64,000 nt of DNA from Betaproteobacteria bacterium. GTDB lineage: Bacteria; Pseudomonadota; Gammaproteobacteria; Burkholderiales; Ga0077523. A program made the position numbers and the translations under genes. The stretch lies in NCBI GenBank assembly GCA_016713305.1, contig JADJPK010000010.1, forward strand, positions 1 through 64,000, written 5' to 3'. Position 1 is the first letter of the stretch, and every line of letters begins with the position of its first letter. The notes below the pieces were generated by a model. The model worked only from the letters and a program-made list of their open reading frames with translations, was not told the DNA's origin and did not search any database. Positions 38,516 to 50,035 of this stretch are shown here, one piece after another.

Positions 38516-39949
38516 TCAGTGCGCCTCGCCGCCAGGCGGCATCGCGACCGGCGAAAGCATGGTCTCCCCCGCCCGAGCCGGCGCGTCCAGTTCCACCCGC
38601 TCGATCTCCTGGAAGCGGCGCACGATCTTCTCGCTCGTCCTGTGCACGTCGGTCACGTCCTCGTTCGCCTGCCTGATGTGCGACGCGAGCTTGCGCATGC
38701 GGTCCTCGAAACGGCCGAACTCCCGGCCGAGCTTGCCCAGTTCGTCCTGGATGACGTGCACCTGGTGGCGCGTCTCGACATCCTTCAGCACGGCACGTGC
38801 CGTGTTGAGCACGGCCATCATCGTGGTGGGCGACACGATCCACACGCGGCGGCGTAGCGCATGGTCGACCACCTCGCCATGGTGCGCGTGGATCTCCGCG
38901 AACACCGCCTCGGCGGGAACGAACATCACCGCACCGTCGCTGGTCACGCCTTCCAGGATGTACCGGCTGGCGATGTCGTCGACGTGCTTGCGCACATCGG
39001 CACGGAAAGCCTTCTGCGCCTCCTTCCTCTCCGGCTCCGTCAGCGCCTCGTCGAACATGCGGTGGTAGTTCTCCAGCGGGAACTTGGCGTCGATGGCGAC
39101 AAGCCCCGTGGGCTCCGGCAGACGCAGCACGCAGTCCGCGCGCGTATTGCCGGGAAGCGTGTACTGGAACTCGAAGGCCGAAGCGGGCAGCGCGTTGCGC
39201 ACCAGATGTTCGAGTTGCACCTCCCCGAACGCGCCGCGGGAGCGCTTGTCGCCCAGCAGCTCCTGCAGGCTCACCACGTTGGTCGTGAGCCCGTCGATCT
39301 TGCGCTGTGCCTCGTCGATGGTGGCCAGTCGCGCCATCACGTTGGCGAACGTCTCGTTGGTGCGCCGGAACCCCTCGTCCAGGCGCTCGTTCACCTTGCC
39401 CTGGATCTCGCCCATGCGGCCATCGAAGGACCGGGTGAGCGTCTCGAGCGTGGCAGTGAGCTGCTGCGTCAGCGACTGGACGCTCGTCCGCAAAGATTCC
39501 GATTGAGACTGCGCCTGCTGGCCCAGGGCCGCGAGCGATTTCTCCAGCAGTTCGGTCCGCAGTTCGCCCAATGCACGGCGCTGGGCATCGCGATGTTCCG
39601 AAAGGGCGTCGGTCTGCGACTGCCGCATCTCGGCGAGACTGCGGTGGCTGGACATCTGCAGCGCGACGAGCGCATCGCGCGTCTGCTGCAACTGCTGTTC
39701 GACGGTACCGCGCAGCGCATCGCTGCGCTCCGCCGTGTTCGCGACCAGACGGTCGCCCAGCGAGTTCAATGCATCGTTCGTATCGCGCAGCATGGACAGA
39801 TGCCGGTCGCCCAGCGATGAGGCGAGTGTCCGCGCGGCTTCGTCCTGCCGCGACTCGAGGCGCCGGAGCGTGACCTGCTGCCGCCACACGAGAAGCAGCG
39901 TGACGATCGCGGCGGCCAGCAGAATCAGATCGAGGACGGTGGCATTCAT
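38516..39949 (-). CDS. rmuC: DNA recombination protein RmuC
   Basis: A 477-residue protein. An N-terminal membrane segment (LILLAAAIVTLLLVW) is followed by a long coiled coil (residues 30-200) and a nuclease-like C-terminal domain with KRSRGAFGEVQLEHL and the DAKFPLENY block, which carries the conserved Asp and Lys of the restriction-endonuclease-like fold. RmuC limits DNA inversion at repeats and has been linked to defence against foreign DNA. It is complete, with the start at 39949. Confidence 0.94.
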   Translation of the reverse strand: MNATVLDLILLAAAIVTLLLVWRQQVTLRRLESRQDEAARTLASSLGDRHLSMLRDTNDALNSLGDRLVANTAERSDALRGTVEQQLQQTRDALVALQMSSHRSLAEMRQSQTDALSEHRDAQRRALGELRTELLEKSLAALGQQAQSQSESLRTSVQSLTQQLTATLETLTRSFDGRMGEIQGKVNERLDEGFRRTNETFANVMARLATIDEAQRKIDGLTTNVVSLQELLGDKRSRGAFGEVQLEHLVRNALPASAFEFQYTLPGNTRADCVLRLPEPTGLVAIDAKFPLENYHRMFDEALTEPERKEAQKAFRADVRKHVDDIASRYILEGVTSDGAVMFVPAEAVFAEIHAHHGEVVDHALRRRVWIVSPTTMMAVLNTARAVLKDVETRHQVHVIQDELGKLGREFGRFEDRMRKLASHIRQANEDVTDVHRTSEKIVRRFQEIERVELDAPARAGETMLSPVAMPPGGEAH

Positions 39950-40002
39950 GGCGTCCGGAGTATAGAGGGCCGACGCACCTGCAGCCGCCGACGCCCGGGC
40001 GC

Positions 40003-41211
40003 TCAGAAGCGGCGCGGCAGCAGCAGCAGACGGTATTCGGAAGTCTGGGCGTCGACGACGCTCACGTGCGACACGGACACACTGCCCACGGCGGGATCGG
40101 CCCCGAGCGTTCCCTTGAGCGCGGGCATGTCGAGCGTGGGCGAGCCGTGCAGCACGAGCACGACACCGGTCCCACGCGCGGAGATCGAATCGAGCGTGAC
40201 GCCCTGCGGAAGCCTGCCGTCCAGCCGTTCGAACAGATGCGTGGCAAGACGCGCGGCATCGTCCGTGGGCCCGTGGTTCTCGTCCGCTGCGGACCCGGCG
40301 TGTGCTGCCGGATTCTGTGCTGTCGCTGCCTGGAGCGCCGGAGCCGTCTCCGCAACGGCAGGCGGGGGCAGATCGTTCGACGTCGGAACCCAGTCGGCCG
40401 GCCAGGCCGAGGGCGCCAATCTCGAATAGGTGGTTGCAGGCGATGAACAGTACTGGACGCTGAGGATGTCCGTGGTCTTCATCGGACACCGGGCGGTGCG
40501 CACGAGCAGTCCCTTGTCCACGTCCGGCGTCACGTCCACTTGGGTGAAAACGCTGGAGGCCGGTTCACCCCCCTTCTTGACGAGCCGGGACCCGCGGTAC
40601 AGCGTCACCCATCCGGCTTCGCACGACACGGCCATGATCCGGTGTTCCTGCGAGCGGACGAGCACCGGCCGTTCCTGCGTCTCGCCAGGAACGCGGATGT
40701 CGCGCGGATCGGGGCCCAGGAGGACCTCCGACCGCCAGCGTTCGTAACGGGCCGGCGCCGACTTCCGCAGGCCGAGGGCCGCCTCGATGAACTGTTCCCG
40801 CGACATGGCCCGGGCGAGGGCGATTTCGGATGCGGAACGCGACGCGAGCTTCACCACGCTCCACTGTCCGAGTTCGGTCGGCGGGAAGATCTCGTCCGCG
40901 GCCGCGAAGCCCGATCCGTCCTGGCCCGCGTACCGGTACACGCCGTCCAGGCGGGGACACGTCTTGCCGTCCGGGCCCCAGTTGCCCTTGGCCTGGGCAG
41001 GCAGGTCCCGCGGGATGTCATCGCCGAAAGGGTTGCAGGCAGAGATGAGGAAAGTACAGGCGGCCCCGGCCAGCCAGCCGCTGGAGAACCGGAACAGCCT
41101 ATCGGCGCCGGACCGGGTGCCGGCGTCGGGAATGCGAAACTCCCTCCATCGGACAGCCCGGCACCGGGAAGTCGTCCGGTCCCGGACAAAGCTCATGGCC
41201 GTTCCCGGCAC
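40003..41211 (-). CDS. Hypothetical lipoprotein
   Basis: I do not recognise the mature part. A hydrophobic segment WLAGAACTFLISAC ends in a lipobox-like LISAC, suggesting lipid attachment, but it starts some 45 residues into the frame and no later start codon is available. The signal would therefore have an unusually long N-region. The C-terminal half (residues 290-402) has a proline/alanine-rich linker and a small beta domain (GVTLDSISARGTGVVLVLHG). ATG 41196 is an alternative start. The gene lies between typA and rmuC. Confidence 0.65.
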   Translation of the reverse strand: MPGTAMSFVRDRTTSRCRAVRWREFRIPDAGTRSGADRLFRFSSGWLAGAACTFLISACNPFGDDIPRDLPAQAKGNWGPDGKTCPRLDGVYRYAGQDGSGFAAADEIFPPTELGQWSVVKLASRSASEIALARAMSREQFIEAALGLRKSAPARYERWRSEVLLGPDPRDIRVPGETQERPVLVRSQEHRIMAVSCEAGWVTLYRGSRLVKKGGEPASSVFTQVDVTPDVDKGLLVRTARCPMKTTDILSVQYCSSPATTYSRLAPSAWPADWVPTSNDLPPPAVAETAPALQAATAQNPAAHAGSAADENHGPTDDAARLATHLFERLDGRLPQGVTLDSISARGTGVVLVLHGSPTLDMPALKGTLGADPAVGSVSVSHVSVVDAQTSEYRLLLLPRRF

Positions 41212-41242
41212 GGACGAACCGGACCCGGAAGTACCGGCGCGA

Positions 41243-43073
<1,831 letters not shown>

Positions 43074-43217
43074 GATGGAAACACCTTGCGCGGACGCGCG
43101 TGCGTGGATGACGGACAGGCAGCAGCCGAAAAGGCTAACCGCGCATTGTGACGGCGCGACGACGGGCTGTCCAGACGAATTTGCTCTTATCGGACGCCCG
43201 CGGGAAAGTTTCAGCGG

Positions 43218-45704
43218 TCAGGACCGCCTCAGGACCTCCATCGGCGCAGTCCTGAGCACACCTCGCGTGCCGAGCAGCCCGGCAAGCGCCACGCCCAGCG
43301 CCCCCAGACCCAGGCCTGCCACCCAGACGAGCGGGTTCACCTCGTAGGCCACCTCCAGCACCCGGCTGGCCAGCACGAAGCCGAGGGAAGTCGCCCCCAC
43401 GGCGGCGAAGACGCCGGACAACGCGCCGATGACCATGAACTCCGCCGTCTGCGCGCGCCCGATCTGCCGGGTACTCGCGCCGAGCGTGCGCAGGATGGCG
43501 GCTTCGCGCCGGCGCTCGTCGTGGGTCGTCTGGATGGCGGCGAAGAGCACCAGAAAACCCGCCGCCAGGGAGAAGAGGAACAGGAATTCCACGGCCCGCA
43601 CCACCTGCCCCATCATCGTCTGCACCTGCTGCAGGATGGCCGCGACATCGATGACCAGCAGGTTGGGGAACCGCTTGACCAGCCGGTCCATGACTGCCCC
43701 CGATGACTCCGGCAGATGGAAACTGGTCACGTAGCTCGCGGGGTAGGACTCCAGCGTTCCCGGAGGCGACACGACAAAGAAATTCACGCGGAAGCTGTCC
43801 CATGCCACGGTGCGAAGGCTGGTGACGGGCGCCTCCAGCCGCTGTCCCGCGATCTGGTACGTGAGGGTGTCGCCCGCCCGGATGCCCAGGGTGTCGGCGA
43901 TGCCTGTCTCCACCGAGAACTGCGGCTCGCCCCCGGCCGGGCGCCACCAGCGGCCGGCCACGATGCGGTTGTCGTCCTGCGGTCGGGCCGCCCAGGACAG
44001 GTTGAATTCCCGGTCCACCAGACGCCTCGCGCGATCCTCCGTGTAGTTCGCGGAGCTGACGGCCTTGCCGTTGATCTCGGTGAGCCGGCCGCGAATCATG
44101 GGAAAGAACTCGGGAGACGCCAGGCGCTCCTCGGCGAAGAAGCGCTCGATCTCGCTGACCTGCTCCGGCTGGATGTTCACCAGAAACCGGTTGGGCGCCT
44201 GATCCGGCAGGGATTTTCGCCAGCTGTCCAGCAGGTCGCCCCGCGTGATCGACAACAGGATGAGGGCGAGCAGACCGGCGCCCAAGGCCACGATCTGGAC
44301 CACCGTGCCGGACGCCCTGCGCGACAGATTGGCGAGCCCGAAGCGCCAGACGAAACCGGTCTTGCGCGCAAGGCCCGCCGTGGCCCGGATGAGCCCGAAG
44401 GCCGCGACCGCGGCGACCGCGGCAGCTCCGATCAGCCCCCCCAGCACCCAGGACGCGAGCTTCGCGTCCTGGGTGTGCCAGAAGACCAGTGCCGCGACCG
44501 CTGCCAGTCCGGCCGCGTACGCGAGCCAGGCCAAGCCGCCGGGCGGACCCAGGTCGCGGCGCAGCACCCGAAGGGCCGGCACGCGCCCGAGGTCGATGAG
44601 CGGCGGCATCGCGAAACCCGTCAGCATGACCAGCCCTGCGGCCACCCCTTGCAGCGCCGGCAACGCGCTCGGGGGCGGAAGCTGCACCGTCACGATGGGG
44701 GCCAGCATTTCCGACAGGGCGAACTGAGCGATGAAACCCAGCGCGCACCCCGCGAGACCGCCGGCCAAGCCCACGATGGCCACCTGGATGGCGTGGATCC
44801 AGACGGTGGCCCGCCGGCTGGCGCCCAGACAGCGCAGCATCGCGCAGTGATCCAGATGCCGCTGCGCATACCTCCGCGCGGCGAGCGCGACGGCCACGGC
44901 GGCCAGGACGATGGACAGCAGGGAGGCCAGCCCGAGGAACTTCTCCGCCCGCTCCAGGGCGGAGCGGATTTCCGGCCGGGCGTCGCGCACGTCCTCGATC
45001 CGCTGCCCCGCCTGCAGGGAATCCCAGACCTCCTTGCGCCAGCTTTCCAGCTGCGAGGCAGAACCGCCCAGCATGAGCCGGTACTTGATCCGGCTGCCAG
45101 TCTGGACCAGGCCGGTCGCCTCCAGGTCTCCAGAGGCCACGATGAGCCGCGGCATCATGTTGAGGAAGCCGATGTTGGCCTCGGGATCGGACTCGATCCG
45201 CCCCGCCACCGTGAAACTGCGATCGCCGAGGTCCAGCGTTCCACCAAAGGCAATGCCCAGGCGGGCCATCGCGCGGTCGTCCAGCCACACGGTCCCCGGA
45301 GTCGGCCCGCCAGCGCCCGGCCTGATCGCGCCGGACGCATCCCGGATTTCAAGACGGCCCTTGAGCGGATAGCCCGAGCCGATGGACTTCACTTCCACCA
45401 GCAGGCTCCGCTCGCTGGCCATCGCCATGCTCGGGAAACGGATCGTTTCGGCACGGCGCAGCGAACGGCTGGCGGCGGCGGCCCGGAAGGGGTCGCCAAT
45501 CGGGCGGTCCGAGACCAGCACCAGATCTGCGCCGAGGAGCTGGCTTGCCTCCTGGGACAGCGCCTGCTTCACGCGGTCGGCGAAGAAGGCGACGGTGGTG
45601 AAGGCGGCGACGGCGATCACGACCGAAACCGCCATCACGCGCAGTTCGCCTGCCCGGTAGTCTCGAGCGAGCAGGCGCAGGGCAAGACGCAGGACCGACC
45701 TCAT
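43218..45704 (-). CDS. ybbP: ABC transporter permease, FtsX/YbbP type
   Basis: An 828-residue membrane protein with two FtsX-type permease units: N-terminal anchor, large periplasmic domain, three membrane segments (about 265-400), a second set including the GLANLSRRASGTVVQIVALGAGLLAL segment, and a C-terminal triple (MMGQVVRAVEFLFLFSLAAG, FGL/GLG-rich end). It matches E. coli YbbP. The partner ATPase gene overlaps its start by 4 bases. The pair probably extracts or moves a lipid or lipoprotein rather than a small solute. The synteny with tesA is conserved in proteobacteria. Confidence 0.9.
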   Translation of the reverse strand: MRSVLRLALRLLARDYRAGELRVMAVSVVIAVAAFTTVAFFADRVKQALSQEASQLLGADLVLVSDRPIGDPFRAAAASRSLRRAETIRFPSMAMASERSLLVEVKSIGSGYPLKGRLEIRDASGAIRPGAGGPTPGTVWLDDRAMARLGIAFGGTLDLGDRSFTVAGRIESDPEANIGFLNMMPRLIVASGDLEATGLVQTGSRIKYRLMLGGSASQLESWRKEVWDSLQAGQRIEDVRDARPEIRSALERAEKFLGLASLLSIVLAAVAVALAARRYAQRHLDHCAMLRCLGASRRATVWIHAIQVAIVGLAGGLAGCALGFIAQFALSEMLAPIVTVQLPPPSALPALQGVAAGLVMLTGFAMPPLIDLGRVPALRVLRRDLGPPGGLAWLAYAAGLAAVAALVFWHTQDAKLASWVLGGLIGAAAVAAVAAFGLIRATAGLARKTGFVWRFGLANLSRRASGTVVQIVALGAGLLALILLSITRGDLLDSWRKSLPDQAPNRFLVNIQPEQVSEIERFFAEERLASPEFFPMIRGRLTEINGKAVSSANYTEDRARRLVDREFNLSWAARPQDDNRIVAGRWWRPAGGEPQFSVETGIADTLGIRAGDTLTYQIAGQRLEAPVTSLRTVAWDSFRVNFFVVSPPGTLESYPASYVTSFHLPESSGAVMDRLVKRFPNLLVIDVAAILQQVQTMMGQVVRAVEFLFLFSLAAGFLVLFAAIQTTHDERRREAAILRTLGASTRQIGRAQTAEFMVIGALSGVFAAVGATSLGFVLASRVLEVAYEVNPLVWVAGLGLGALGVALAGLLGTRGVLRTAPMEVLRRS

Positions 45705-46399
45705 GCGAAGATCGCCTGCGCCTGCCGCTCGTCGGCCACCAGTCTTCCGCCGGCCAGCCGCAGCCGGCGTTCGCATCGCCGCGAGAGCCCTTCGTCGTGG
45801 GTCACGAGCACCAGCGTGGTGCCCCTTTCGCGATTGAGCTCGAACATGAGCTGGACGATCTCCGCTCCGGTAGCCGCATCCAGATTGCCCGTGGGCTCGT
45901 CCGCAAACAGCACCTGCGGCGGACCGCCGAATGCCCGTGCGATGGCCACGCGCTGCTGTTCCCCTCCGGAGAGCTGCCGGGGGTAGTGGGTCATCCGGTC
46001 CGCCAGGCCCACCCGGCTCAGCAATCCGCTGGCAGCCGCCCTGGCGTCGGACACTCCCGCGAGTTCCAGCGGCAACATCACGTTCTCCAGGGCCGTCAGC
46101 GATGGCAGGAGCTGGAAGGACTGGAACACGAAGCCGATGGTCTCGCCGCGCAGCGCCGCGCGCCCGTCCTCGTCCAGGTCGTTCAGGGCCCGGCCCGCGA
46201 GGGTGACGGCCCCCGAACTGGGCAGGTCCAGCCCCGCCAGCAGTCCCAGCAGCGTGGTCTTGCCCGAGCCGGACGCGCCCACCACCGCAACGGATTCGCC
46301 GCGGGCGATGTCGAAGGTCACGTCGTCCAGGATGGTGAGCTGCGTGCTGCCCGTGGCGACTTGCTTGGTCAATCGCGAGGCGGAGACAATCGTTGTCAT
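45701..46399 (-). CDS. ybbA: ABC transporter ATP-binding protein, YbbA type
   Basis: A 232-residue ATPase of the LolD/MacB class: Walker A GASGSGKTT, Q-loop FQSFQLLPSL, signature LSGGEQQRVAIARA, Walker B VLFADEP and the THD switch. It powers the YbbP-like permease. The start codon at 46399 overlaps the divergent tesA start codon at 46398, leaving no leader; upstream in-frame starts reach 46519 within the tesA coding region. Confidence 0.92.
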   Translation of the reverse strand: MTTIVSASRLTKQVATGSTQLTILDDVTFDIARGESVAVVGASGSGKTTLLGLLAGLDLPSSGAVTLAGRALNDLDEDGRAALRGETIGFVFQSFQLLPSLTALENVMLPLELAGVSDARAAASGLLSRVGLADRMTHYPRQLSGGEQQRVAIARAFGGPPQVLFADEPTGNLDAATGAEIVQLMFELNRERGTTLVLVTHDEGLSRRCERRLRLAGGRLVADERQAQAIFA

Positions 46400-47090
46400 G
46401 AAATTCCCGAGAATGGAAGGCAGCGGGCCGGTGCGGCGCCGCGAAGCTTGCACGAAGACGCGGCGCCGCGCTCTGGCGGCCGCCCTGACGCTGACAATCG
46501 CCGGCATGGCCGGGTTCACGGCGGCAGCGCCGCCGGCGGGGACGGTACTGGTGCTGGGTGACAGCCTGTCGGCAGGTTACGGCGTACCGGCGGGCCAGGG
46601 CTGGGTCGACCTGCTCGCGCGGAAGATGGCGGGCACCCATCCCGGATTCAAGGTGGTCAACGCGTCGATCAGCGGCGAGACGACCTTCGGCGGACTGGAA
46701 CGGCTGCCCCGCCTGCTGAAGGACCACGCCCCGTCCGTCGTGGTCGTCGAACTGGGTGCGAACGACGGCCTGCGCGGCATGGACCTGTCCCTCACCAAGG
46801 GCAATCTCGAGCGCATCGTCTCGGCGAGCCGCAATGCGGGCGCGAAGACGCTGGTCGTGGGCATGCGCATCCCGCCCAACTACGGACCGGTCTACACGAA
46901 GCGGTTCTTCGAGCTGTTCAGCGACGTTGCGAAGGCTTCCTCTTCCGCCTACGTCCCCTTCCTGCTGGACGGACTGGCGGGCGACCGGGGCAACTTCCAG
47001 GATGACGGCATCCACCCGGTCGCCGCCGCGCAGCCGCGCATCCTGGAAAACGTGTTGCCTTCGCTGTCGATGCTGCTCGGGAAGGGCTGA
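46398..47090 (+). CDS. tesA: GDSL esterase/lysophospholipase, TesA type
   Basis: A SGNH hydrolase with GDSLSAGYGV (nucleophile Ser), the Gly/Asn blocks ISGET and GANDG, and the DGIHP triad. The signal peptide (LAAALTLTIAGMAGFTAAA) sends it to the periplasm, as for E. coli TesA. The ATG at 46398 overlaps the ybbA start codon; ATG 46413 is a second option, giving a slightly shorter N-region. The divergent ybbA-ybbP pair is the usual neighbour. Confidence 0.9.
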   Translation: MKFPRMEGSGPVRRREACTKTRRRALAAALTLTIAGMAGFTAAAPPAGTVLVLGDSLSAGYGVPAGQGWVDLLARKMAGTHPGFKVVNASISGETTFGGLERLPRLLKDHAPSVVVVELGANDGLRGMDLSLTKGNLERIVSASRNAGAKTLVVGMRIPPNYGPVYTKRFFELFSDVAKASSSAYVPFLLDGLAGDRGNFQDDGIHPVAAAQPRILENVLPSLSMLLGKG

Positions 47091-47315
47091 GTCCCGCCAA
47101 GGGTCCGGGCCGTCGACGCACTCACGATCTGCGCCCCCCCCGGAAAAGCCGGCTCGCGCCTCCCCGGGTGAGCCCGGCACTGCGCGCGGCACCGTCCGGG
47201 GCTGGTCCCGTACGCCATCCGCCTGCTGCAAGACGACGCGCCTCCGGCCACGCGCGGAGTTCGCGCACGACCCGGTCGTGAGAGAATCGCGCCCTTCGCG
47301 AACCCTCCCCCTTCC

Positions 47316-48371
47316 ATGCGCCACGACGTCGCCACCGTCGCCGATCTGGACGGATTCGACGCCGTCATCGACGTCAGATCGCCCGCCGAGTTCGCCGAGG
47401 ACCACGTGCCCGGTGCGCTCTCCTGCCCCGTCCTGGACGACGAGGAGCGTGCCCGTGTCGGCACCCTCTACAAGCAGGTCTCGCCCTTCGCGGCCCGCAA
47501 GGTCGGAGCGGCCCTCGTCGCCGCGAACATCGCACGCCACATCGAAGCGAATTTCCTCGAGCATCCCCGCCAGTGGCGGCCGCTCGTGTATTGCTGGCGC
47601 GGAGGAAAGCGCAGCGGTTCCATGACGCACGTGCTGCGCGAGATCGGCTGGGCGGCGCAGCAGCTCGACGGAGGCTACAAGTCCTTTCGCCGCCACGTGA
47701 TCGGCGAACTGGACGCATTGGCGGCCGGCCTGCGGTTCCGCGTGATCTGCGGGCTCACGGGCTCGGGCAAGAGCCGGCTGCTGCGGGCGCTGGCAGAGCG
47801 CGGCGAGCCGGTGCTCGATCTGGAGGCCATCGCGGCTCATCGCGGTTCCGTGCTGGGCGATCTGCCGCAGGAACCCCAACCGAGCCAGAAGGGATTCGAG
47901 ACGCAGTTGTGGCAGGCCCTGCGCAAGCTGGACCCTTCCCGGACGGTCTTCGTGGAATCCGAAAGCCGCAAGATCGGCAACCTCCGCGTGCCCGAATCGC
48001 TCATGGACCGCATGCACGCGGGCGAGTGCGTGAAGATCGAGGCCGACGTTTCCACGCGCGCAGCGTTGCTGCTGGAGGAGTACGCGCACTTCTTCGACGA
48101 CCCGGCGCGGCTGGAAGCGAAATTGCGCGCGCTGACGCCTCTGCACGGCCACCGCGTGGTGGACCGCTGGGTGGAACACGTGGCCGCGCGCCGGTGGCCC
48201 GAGCTGGTCACCGAATTGCTCGTCGACCACTACGATCCTGCGTACACGCGCTCCATCGGCGGCCACTACGCGACGTGGCACACCGTCGATGCCGTGACGA
48301 TCGGATCGCCGTCGGCCGAGTCGTTCGCCCGCGCCGCCGGGCAGATCGGGGCGGGGGTCGTGCAGCCGTGA
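47316..48371 (+). CDS. mnmH: tRNA 2-selenouridine/geranyl-2-thiouridine synthase
   Basis: A 351-residue protein with an N-terminal rhodanese domain (active Cys in VYCWRGGKRSG, about residue 93) and a C-terminal P-loop domain (ICGLTGSGKS). MnmH converts 2-thiouridine at the wobble position of tRNAs to 2-selenouridine through a geranylated intermediate. No selenophosphate synthetase is in the window. The stop overlaps the arnT start (GTGA), which makes it the first gene of the arn operon in this arrangement. Confidence 0.93.
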   Translation: MRHDVATVADLDGFDAVIDVRSPAEFAEDHVPGALSCPVLDDEERARVGTLYKQVSPFAARKVGAALVAANIARHIEANFLEHPRQWRPLVYCWRGGKRSGSMTHVLREIGWAAQQLDGGYKSFRRHVIGELDALAAGLRFRVICGLTGSGKSRLLRALAERGEPVLDLEAIAAHRGSVLGDLPQEPQPSQKGFETQLWQALRKLDPSRTVFVESESRKIGNLRVPESLMDRMHAGECVKIEADVSTRAALLLEEYAHFFDDPARLEAKLRALTPLHGHRVVDRWVEHVAARRWPELVTELLVDHYDPAYTRSIGGHYATWHTVDAVTIGSPSAESFARAAGQIGAGVVQP

Positions 48372-50035
48372 CGCGCCCGAGACTGCCCCTCATCCTGCTG
48401 CTCGTTGCCATCTTCTGTGCCGTGTGGTTTGCCAACCTCGACACGCGCAGCCTCATCCGGCCCGACGAAGGCCGCTATGCGGAAATCGCGCGTGAGATGG
48501 CCGTCTCCGGCGACTGGGTCACACCCCGCCTCAACGGCCTCAAGTATTTCGAGAAGCCACCGCTTCAATACTGGGTCACCGCGGCCGCATTCCGCATGTT
48601 CGGTCCGGACGAATGGACGGCGCGGCTGTGGCCTGCGCTCACCGGCGTCCTGTGTGTCCTGGCAGTGTGGCGCATCGGACGCCGGCTGTTCGGCGAACCG
48701 GCCGGCGCATACGCCGCGCTCGTCGCCGGCTCCATGCTCTGGATGGTGGCCAACGCCCATCTCAACTCGCTCGACATGGGGCTCACGTTCTTCCTCACCG
48801 TCTGCGCCGGCGCGCTTCTCGTCGCGCAGCAGCGCCGCACGGCAGTGGAGTCGCGACGCCGCTGGATGGCGGCGGCGTGGGTGGCCTGCGCGGGCGCGGT
48901 GCTCACGAAAGGCCTGATCGGAATCGTGCTGCCGGGCGGTGCCATCACGTTCTATCTGCTCGCGACGCGGGACTGGCGTCTCCTGACCCGGCTGCACATC
49001 CCGGCGGGCCTCGTCGTGCTGCTGCTGATCGCGGCGCCATGGTTCGTGGCGGTGTCCCTGGCGAATCCGGAGTTTCCGGAGTTCTTCTTCGTCCGCGAGC
49101 ACTTCCAGCGTTATCTCACGACCGTGCACCGCCGCAGCGAGCCGTGGTGGACGTTCGCACCGATGCTCATCGCCGGAACCCTGCCCTGGGTCGTGCTGGC
49201 CGCGCGCTCCGTCTGGCGCGCGCACGGTCAGGACGATCCCGCGGCGCCATTGCGTCCGCGGCTCTATCTGCTGTGCTGGATCGTCTTCGTGTTCCTGTTC
49301 TTCAGCGCCTCCAGTTCCAAGCTGCCCTCGTACATCCTGCCGCTGTTTCCTGCCCTGGCGTGGCTGATGGGCGACCGGCTCGCGAACCTGCCGGCGCGGG
49401 AATTGCGCTGGCACGCCGTACCGCTATTGCCCCTCGCCATCGCGGCCGGCGTGCTGGGCTTGCGCGCGGAGCGGTTCGCCAACGAGCGCACGCCCGTGGC
49501 GCTGTACCAGGCCTTCGAGCCGTGGATCGTGGGCGCAGCCATCGCGATGGGCGTGGGCTCCCTGCTCTGCATGGTCTGGAGCTCGAGAGGCCGCAAGGCG
49601 GCGGCGGCGACTGCCCTCGGATTCGGCGGACTGGTCGCGTGGCAGGCGGCGATCACCGGGCACGATGCGCTGTCGCCCTCCTTCTCAGCGGCCCGCTTCG
49701 CCCGGCAGACGAAGCCGCTGATCCGGCCCGATTGCCCGTTGTACAGCGTACGCACCTATGATCAGACGCTGCCTTTCTATCTGGAACGCACCGTGACCCT
49801 GGTGGCGTTCTCGGACGAGATGACCTTCGGCGTGGAACGCGAACCGCAGCGCTGGATTCCGGACATGGACGGGTTCGCAGCCCGCTGGCGCGAAGGCGGA
49901 TGCGAGTACGCGTTCATGGAGCCCGCCGTGTTCGACGAACTGACCGCCGCCGGTCTGCCCATGCGGATCGTGGGACGCGACACCCGGCGCGTGCTGGTCG
50001 CTCACCCCGGGATGGAGATCACGCCGCTGCCATGA
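48368..50035 (+). CDS. arnT: Aminoarabinose transferase, ArnT-like glycosyltransferase
   Basis: A 555-residue inner-membrane enzyme of the PMT/ArnT family, with about 12 membrane segments. The N-terminal periplasmic loop has the catalytic acidic pair in RPDEGRYAE and the conserved KPPLQYW. It would transfer 4-amino-4-deoxy-L-arabinose from undecaprenyl phosphate to lipid A and lower the negative surface charge, giving resistance to cationic peptides. The GTG start at 48368 overlaps the mnmH stop by 4 bases. The same overlap links it to the next gene. Confidence 0.92.
   Translation: MTRPRLPLILLLVAIFCAVWFANLDTRSLIRPDEGRYAEIAREMAVSGDWVTPRLNGLKYFEKPPLQYWVTAAAFRMFGPDEWTARLWPALTGVLCVLAVWRIGRRLFGEPAGAYAALVAGSMLWMVANAHLNSLDMGLTFFLTVCAGALLVAQQRRTAVESRRRWMAAAWVACAGAVLTKGLIGIVLPGGAITFYLLATRDWRLLTRLHIPAGLVVLLLIAAPWFVAVSLANPEFPEFFFVREHFQRYLTTVHRRSEPWWTFAPMLIAGTLPWVVLAARSVWRAHGQDDPAAPLRPRLYLLCWIVFVFLFFSASSSKLPSYILPLFPALAWLMGDRLANLPARELRWHAVPLLPLAIAAGVLGLRAERFANERTPVALYQAFEPWIVGAAIAMGVGSLLCMVWSSRGRKAAAATALGFGGLVAWQAAITGHDALSPSFSAARFARQTKPLIRPDCPLYSVRTYDQTLPFYLERTVTLVAFSDEMTFGVEREPQRWIPDMDGFAARWREGGCEYAFMEPAVFDELTAAGLPMRIVGRDTRRVLVAHPGMEITPLP

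Noticed and set aside
43716..45986. Plus-strand open frame of 756 codons
   Set aside because: Antisense shadow of the FtsX-type permease.
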